Source: Treponema sp. (GTDB taxonomy: Bacteria > Spirochaetota > Spirochaetia > Treponematales > Treponemataceae). From it: a DNA stretch of 8,285 nucleotides. The notes under the pieces are model-generated. The model saw only the letters and a list, made by a program, of their open reading frames with translations, was not told where the DNA came from and ran no database searches. The DNA lies in assembly GCA_017453705.1 (NCBI GenBank), contig JAFTEK010000003.1:1-8285 (forward strand). The letters run 5' to 3'. Within the stretch, counting starts at the first letter, position 1, and each line of letters starts with the position of its first letter. Below are positions 5,701 to 8,285 of this stretch, piece after piece. The translations under genes and the position numbers were made by a program.

Positions 5701-7395
5701 TCACCCCACCTGCCTCAAAAGAAGCGTCATTATCAATGTACATGCCGCGGCTGTCAAGAAAAGCATTGTACCGCTAAACGCATAGCCACGCAATAGACCC
5801 AGAGGAACATCATCCAGAGCCGCCCTCTCCCAGTCGCTGCCACCGTGCGCAAGATCCCTGTTTATATAGAAGATAAAGAAGAACACCAGTGCCAGCAAGA
5901 CAGGTGCAAAAGGAGCAATCCACAAGAACTGCATCTTCATCGGGAAATAAACATCTATGTCCTGAAGCCAGGGGCCAAACAGCCCGCCTGCCAGCATGTG
6001 CTGCCCCCCGTCAACGGAGAAACTTGCAATCTTACATACCGTATAGAAGACAGCAAGTAAGATTTCCAAAATCACCGTGCTTCTCTTGTCATTGGACAGG
6101 AAAATCGTAAACACAAGGAAGGGGGTCGCATACAAAAGCCACTGCGGATGCCAGAACAAAAAGCCGAACATCGCAAAATTGGCAAAGTTGGCATAGCACA
6201 CCACTTGCGAAAAGCTTCCGTCCTTGTTGGGAACTTCTTTCTCAAAGAAAAAGATATAGATGAACAGCAGAATAAAAAGAACAGGAATCACCGGAATGTC
6301 AGCGCCCCCATGCCCCATCACCATGTGCGGATACAGAACCCTGGCAATCAAGGAATTTCGGGCCATAAACTCCACATACCCTGCCCCATAGCCCTGGTTT
6401 AGCAGCATCGGCACATTCAGGATAAAGACGATTATGGTCTTGAGCGCGGCCTTAAAGAAGTTCTTCTCACGCAACAGAAGCATGGGCATAAAGTAAAGCA
6501 ATGCAAAATACTTGAATGTCACGGCTATGGTAAAGAAGAGGAGAAACCTCTTGTCATGACGGCGCAGGTAGCTCAAAAAACCCAGCAACGCAAAGAAGAG
6601 GGCGAATATGTCGTACTGGCCATGCGTGAACTGGCTCAAAAAGCCCAGCGGACAGGCAATCCAGACAATCTGCGCAAGCCTGGACTTACGCTCGGAAAAG
6701 CCAACCTCTATCATTATCTCCCTTATTATAAAGGAAGACAAGAAGTAACAGAGGGCGGGAAGAAGCTTGAACCACAAATATACAGGATAGGGATAGGACA
6801 TCTGAGTGAAAGGAACAAGTGTCCTGCCATAACCCAATATATAGAGGGGAATATTCCAGATTGCAAACAAGATGTAGACACCCGGCATATAGATGTCATA
6901 GTAGCCAAGGTCAGCGTTGACCTTATAAAAGTCCAATATGTGGCCGTTCAAGAAAGTAAAGGCCGACCCTGCGGTATTCAGTATGTCGCTATGGTAAAAG
7001 CAGGTAAAACACAGGACGGTCACTATCGCGAAAACAACCCGCTCAAACATGAACAGCCTTTCCTCTCCGCACAGGCTGTAACTTACAAAGAAAAAGACAG
7101 AAGCTACCCAAATTATGACACAGGCGACAAGACCGGTAAAGAACTGGGACGAGCAATAATACTTCTGGACAAATTCCACGCTCTTGCCCAAAAAAGCTAT
7201 ATCCCCGTCCTCAAAACGGCTCCCGAACAGCCTAAAGAAGATGTCCGTCAGAGGTTTGTATATGCCCCCATATACCGCCGAACCCACAGGCGGCAGGAGC
7301 ATAAGAAGGCAAAGCGCTATGAGTGCAAGGCTTATAATAAAATACAGTCGCAGCGGCCTGCTGGATCGGTACTTTTCAATCACAGTTTTTTCCAT
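5701..7395 (-). CDS. Polytopic membrane protein, probable GT-C-fold glycosyltransferase
   Basis: This 564-residue protein has about 13-14 hydrophobic segments by eye (for example near 16-36, 85-106, 118-134, 169-188, 205-223, 262-277, 284-308, 366-384, 402-433, 487-510 and 541-560). Two features recall GT-C mannosyltransferase-like enzymes that use polyprenyl-phosphate sugars at the outer membrane face: an acidic HSD motif (135-137) in the first large loop, followed by YDIYMPG (166-172), and FTHGQYDIFALF (256-267), like the GQxD motif of that superfamily. It may transfer a sugar onto the lipid-linked glycan, or modify it. It lies 13 bp after rfbF and 2 bp before rfbH, an unusual place, as these two sugar genes are normally separated only by rfbG. 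The start ATG at 7395 has an AGGA about 11 nt upstream. A Wzy-like polymerase or flippase is less likely because of the GQYD motif. I do not recognise a specific named family. Confidence 0.7.
   Translation of the reverse strand: MEKTVIEKYRSSRPLRLYFIISLALIALCLLMLLPPVGSAVYGGIYKPLTDIFFRLFGSRFEDGDIAFLGKSVEFVQKYYCSSQFFTGLVACVIIWVASVFFFVSYSLCGEERLFMFERVVFAIVTVLCFTCFYHSDILNTAGSAFTFLNGHILDFYKVNADLGYYDIYMPGVYILFAIWNIPLYILGYGRTLVPFTQMSYPYPVYLWFKLLPALCYFLSSFIIREIMIEVGFSERKSRLAQIVWIACPLGFLSQFTHGQYDIFALFFALLGFLSYLRRHDKRFLLFFTIAVTFKYFALLYFMPMLLLREKNFFKAALKTIIVFILNVPMLLNQGYGAGYVEFMARNSLIARVLYPHMVMGHGGADIPVIPVLFILLFIYIFFFEKEVPNKDGSFSQVVCYANFANFAMFGFLFWHPQWLLYATPFLVFTIFLSNDKRSTVILEILLAVFYTVCKIASFSVDGGQHMLAGGLFGPWLQDIDVYFPMKMQFLWIAPFAPVLLALVFFFIFYINRDLAHGGSDWERAALDDVPLGLLRGYAFSGTMLFLTAAACTLIMTLLLRQVG
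5704..5711 (-). promoter_or_regulatory. Ribosome binding site of rfbH
   Basis: AGGTGGGG on the minus strand lies 5 nt before ATG 5698 and inside the last codons of the membrane-protein gene, whose TGA is 2 bp upstream of the start. It decides the start in favour of 5698 over the longer open frame from 5743 and suggests translational coupling. Confidence 0.6.
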
Positions 7396-7408
7396 ACAGC
7401 ATAATTTC

Positions 7409-8215
7409 CTAGTCTATCTTTTTTCCGTGCATCCAGACTTCCCAGAAAGCCCAAGGAGCCTTGTGGTCGTGCCACAGCTCCGTCAGCTCAGTCTTGTCCT
7501 TGAGCATGTCCATAGGATGCCAGAAGCCTGTGTGCCTGTAAGCATGAAGCTGACCGTCAGCGGCAATGCTCTGGAGGGGGTCTTTTTCCCACATAATGTC
7601 ATTCGAATCACCCTTGATATAGTCAAAAGCCTTGTTCCCGCAGACAAAAAAGCCTCCGTTTATCCAAGTGCCCCCTTCCACAGGCTTCTCGACAAAACTC
7701 TTTACCCTACCGTCGTCGCCCATATCCAGAGCACCGAACCGTCCGCCAGGTTGTATCGCGGTCAGTGTCACCAGTTTGCCAGAAGCATAGTGGGAATCCA
7801 CCAACGCGGATATATTCACGTCCGCAACACCGTCACCGTAGGTCAGCATAAAGTCCTCTCCGGCGATATAGTCCTTGGCTCGCTTTATCCTTCCTGCGGT
7901 CATAGTGTTTTCACCAGTATATAGCAGGGTTATCTTCCACGGCTCGCTGCGCATCTTGTTTATCTGCACATCATTGTTGCACAAGTCTATAGTCATGTCG
8001 CTGTAGCGGGAATAGTAGTTCAGGAAATATTCCTTGATGACATGCCCCTTGTAACCCGTCAGGATGATGAAGTCGTTGTAGCCGAAAAAGCTATATATTT
8101 TCATTATGTGCCAGATGATGGGATATCCACCTATCTCCACCATCGGCTTAGGAATCTTCTGAGTCTCTTCGCCCAACCGGGTTCCTTTGCCCCCAGCCAA
8201 AATCACGGTCTTCAT
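7409..8215 (-). CDS. rfbF: Glucose-1-phosphate cytidylyltransferase (RfbF/DdhA)
   Basis: This 268-residue protein makes CDP-glucose from CTP and glucose 1-phosphate, the first step to CDP-3,6-dideoxyhexoses. It opens with the nucleotidyltransferase loop AGGKGTRLGEETQ (7-19), then PKPMVEIGG (22-30) and WHIMKIYS (35-42). It continues with TGYKGHVIKEYF (53-64), RSEPWK (89-94), the metal-site YGDGVADV (126-133), PGGRFGALD (156-164), VEKP (175-178), INGGFFV (185-191) and GFWHPMD (230-236). All are in the order of Salmonella RfbF, which rules out a thymidylyl- or uridylyltransferase. The length is slightly above the roughly 257 residues of Salmonella RfbF because of a short C-terminal tail. The ATG at 8215 is chosen because it matches the family N terminus; the frame stays open upstream to an ATG at 8278, but those 21 residues resemble nothing and lie over the promoter. 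There is no Shine-Dalgarno sequence, consistent with a leaderless mRNA. It is the first visible gene of the operon. Confidence 0.96.
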   Translation of the reverse strand: MKTVILAGGKGTRLGEETQKIPKPMVEIGGYPIIWHIMKIYSFFGYNDFIILTGYKGHVIKEYFLNYYSRYSDMTIDLCNNDVQINKMRSEPWKITLLYTGENTMTAGRIKRAKDYIAGEDFMLTYGDGVADVNISALVDSHYASGKLVTLTAIQPGGRFGALDMGDDGRVKSFVEKPVEGGTWINGGFFVCGNKAFDYIKGDSNDIMWEKDPLQSIAADGQLHAYRHTGFWHPMDMLKDKTELTELWHDHKAPWAFWEVWMHGKKID

Positions 8216-8221
8216 TCGGTC

Positions 8222-8250
8222 AGTATAGCATAAAGAAGGGGGGCTTTCAA
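8222..8250 (-). promoter_or_regulatory. Sigma-70-type promoter for the rfbF operon, predicted leaderless
   Basis: On the minus strand TTGAAA (8250-8245) is followed after exactly 17 bp by TATACT (8227-8222), each one base from consensus. A TGC just before the -10 box gives an extended -10. Only six bases (GACCGA) separate the -10 box from the rfbF ATG, so the expected transcription start is the A of the start codon at 8215. The spacer contains a run of six C. No other convincing promoter was seen between the later genes. Confidence 0.8.
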
Positions 8251-8285
8251 GCGTAGGGAAAGTGGCAGTCATAAGCAATCCAAGA
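8251..8285. other. Short edge sequence upstream of the promoter
   Basis: These 35 bases hold no recognisable gene, repeat or terminator hairpin. They may belong to an intergenic region or to the end of a neighbouring gene outside the window. The reading frame through them that joins rfbF is not supported by family comparison. Confidence 0.5.

Noticed and set aside
5138..5785. Plus-strand open frame of 215 codons opposite rfbH
   Set aside because: It spans the antisense of rfbH and its junction with the preceding gene; no domain or initiation signal is seen.
6556..7404. Long plus-strand open frame (282 codons) opposite the membrane-protein gene
   Set aside because: It is antisense to a well-supported membrane protein, its lysine/glutamine-rich translation resembles no family, and it lacks a ribosome site.
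7184..7924. Plus-strand open frame of 246 codons opposite rfbF
   Set aside because: It is antisense across two real genes and their boundary, with no recognisable motif.
8216..8278. N-terminal extension of RfbF from an ATG at 8278
   Set aside because: RfbF proteins start at MKxVILAGG; the extra 21 residues match nothing and overlap a near-consensus promoter.
1..8285. CRISPR arrays, tRNA/rRNA genes, insertion sequences and intrinsic terminators
   Set aside because: No repeats, transposase, stable-RNA signature or hairpin followed by a U-run was found; coding sequence is nearly continuous.

Overview
The window is one tightly packed, single-direction gene cluster. All seven genes lie on the minus strand, so it reads from high to low coordinates. 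By eye the base composition is close to 50% GC, with free use of ATA, AGG and AGA codons. No host-diagnostic gene is present. The gene content is that of a surface-polysaccharide (O-antigen or capsule type) locus of a bacterium. A spirochaete such as Treponema or an anaerobic Firmicute is only a weak guess from codon use and from the apparently leaderless first gene.

Layout in transcription order: a near-consensus sigma-70-type promoter (8250-8222) placed so close to the first ATG that the mRNA should be leaderless; rfbF, glucose-1-phosphate cytidylyltransferase (8215-7409); a 564-residue polytopic GT-C-like membrane protein (7395-5701); rfbH, the PMP/[2Fe-2S] CDP-4-keto-6-deoxyglucose 3-dehydrase (5698-4370); an acylating acetaldehyde dehydrogenase of the MhpF/DmpF type (4350-3460); a 4-hydroxy-2-oxovalerate aldolase of the MhpE/DmpG type (3473-2448); an HpcH/HpaI-family pyruvate aldolase (2444-1713); and an acetolactate-synthase-like thiamine diphosphate (ThDP) enzyme (1720 to the window edge, nearly complete). 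Neighbouring genes are separated by 2-19 bp or overlap by 8-14 bp, so they probably form one operon. There is no gene-free stretch over 300 bp.

How the genes may work together (inference): RfbF and RfbH belong to the CDP-3,6-dideoxyhexose pathway. In the yersiniose pathway a ThDP enzyme (YerE) then adds a two-carbon unit from pyruvate to the C-4 ketone of CDP-3,6-dideoxy-4-ketoglucose. Here the ThDP gene is joined to an aldolase-dehydrogenase pair that normally belongs to aromatic catabolism. Run in the synthetic direction, that pair would turn acetyl-CoA plus pyruvate into 4-hydroxy-2-oxovalerate. If the ThDP enzyme uses that keto acid instead of pyruvate, it would install a four-carbon 3-hydroxybutanoyl branch at C-4. 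After ketone reduction this gives the carbon skeleton of erwiniose, a known ten-carbon branched sugar. The window may therefore hold a pathway for a higher branched-chain sugar built with borrowed catabolic enzymes. The role of the second aldolase is unresolved, and RfbG, the RfbI reductase and a final ketoreductase are not in the window.
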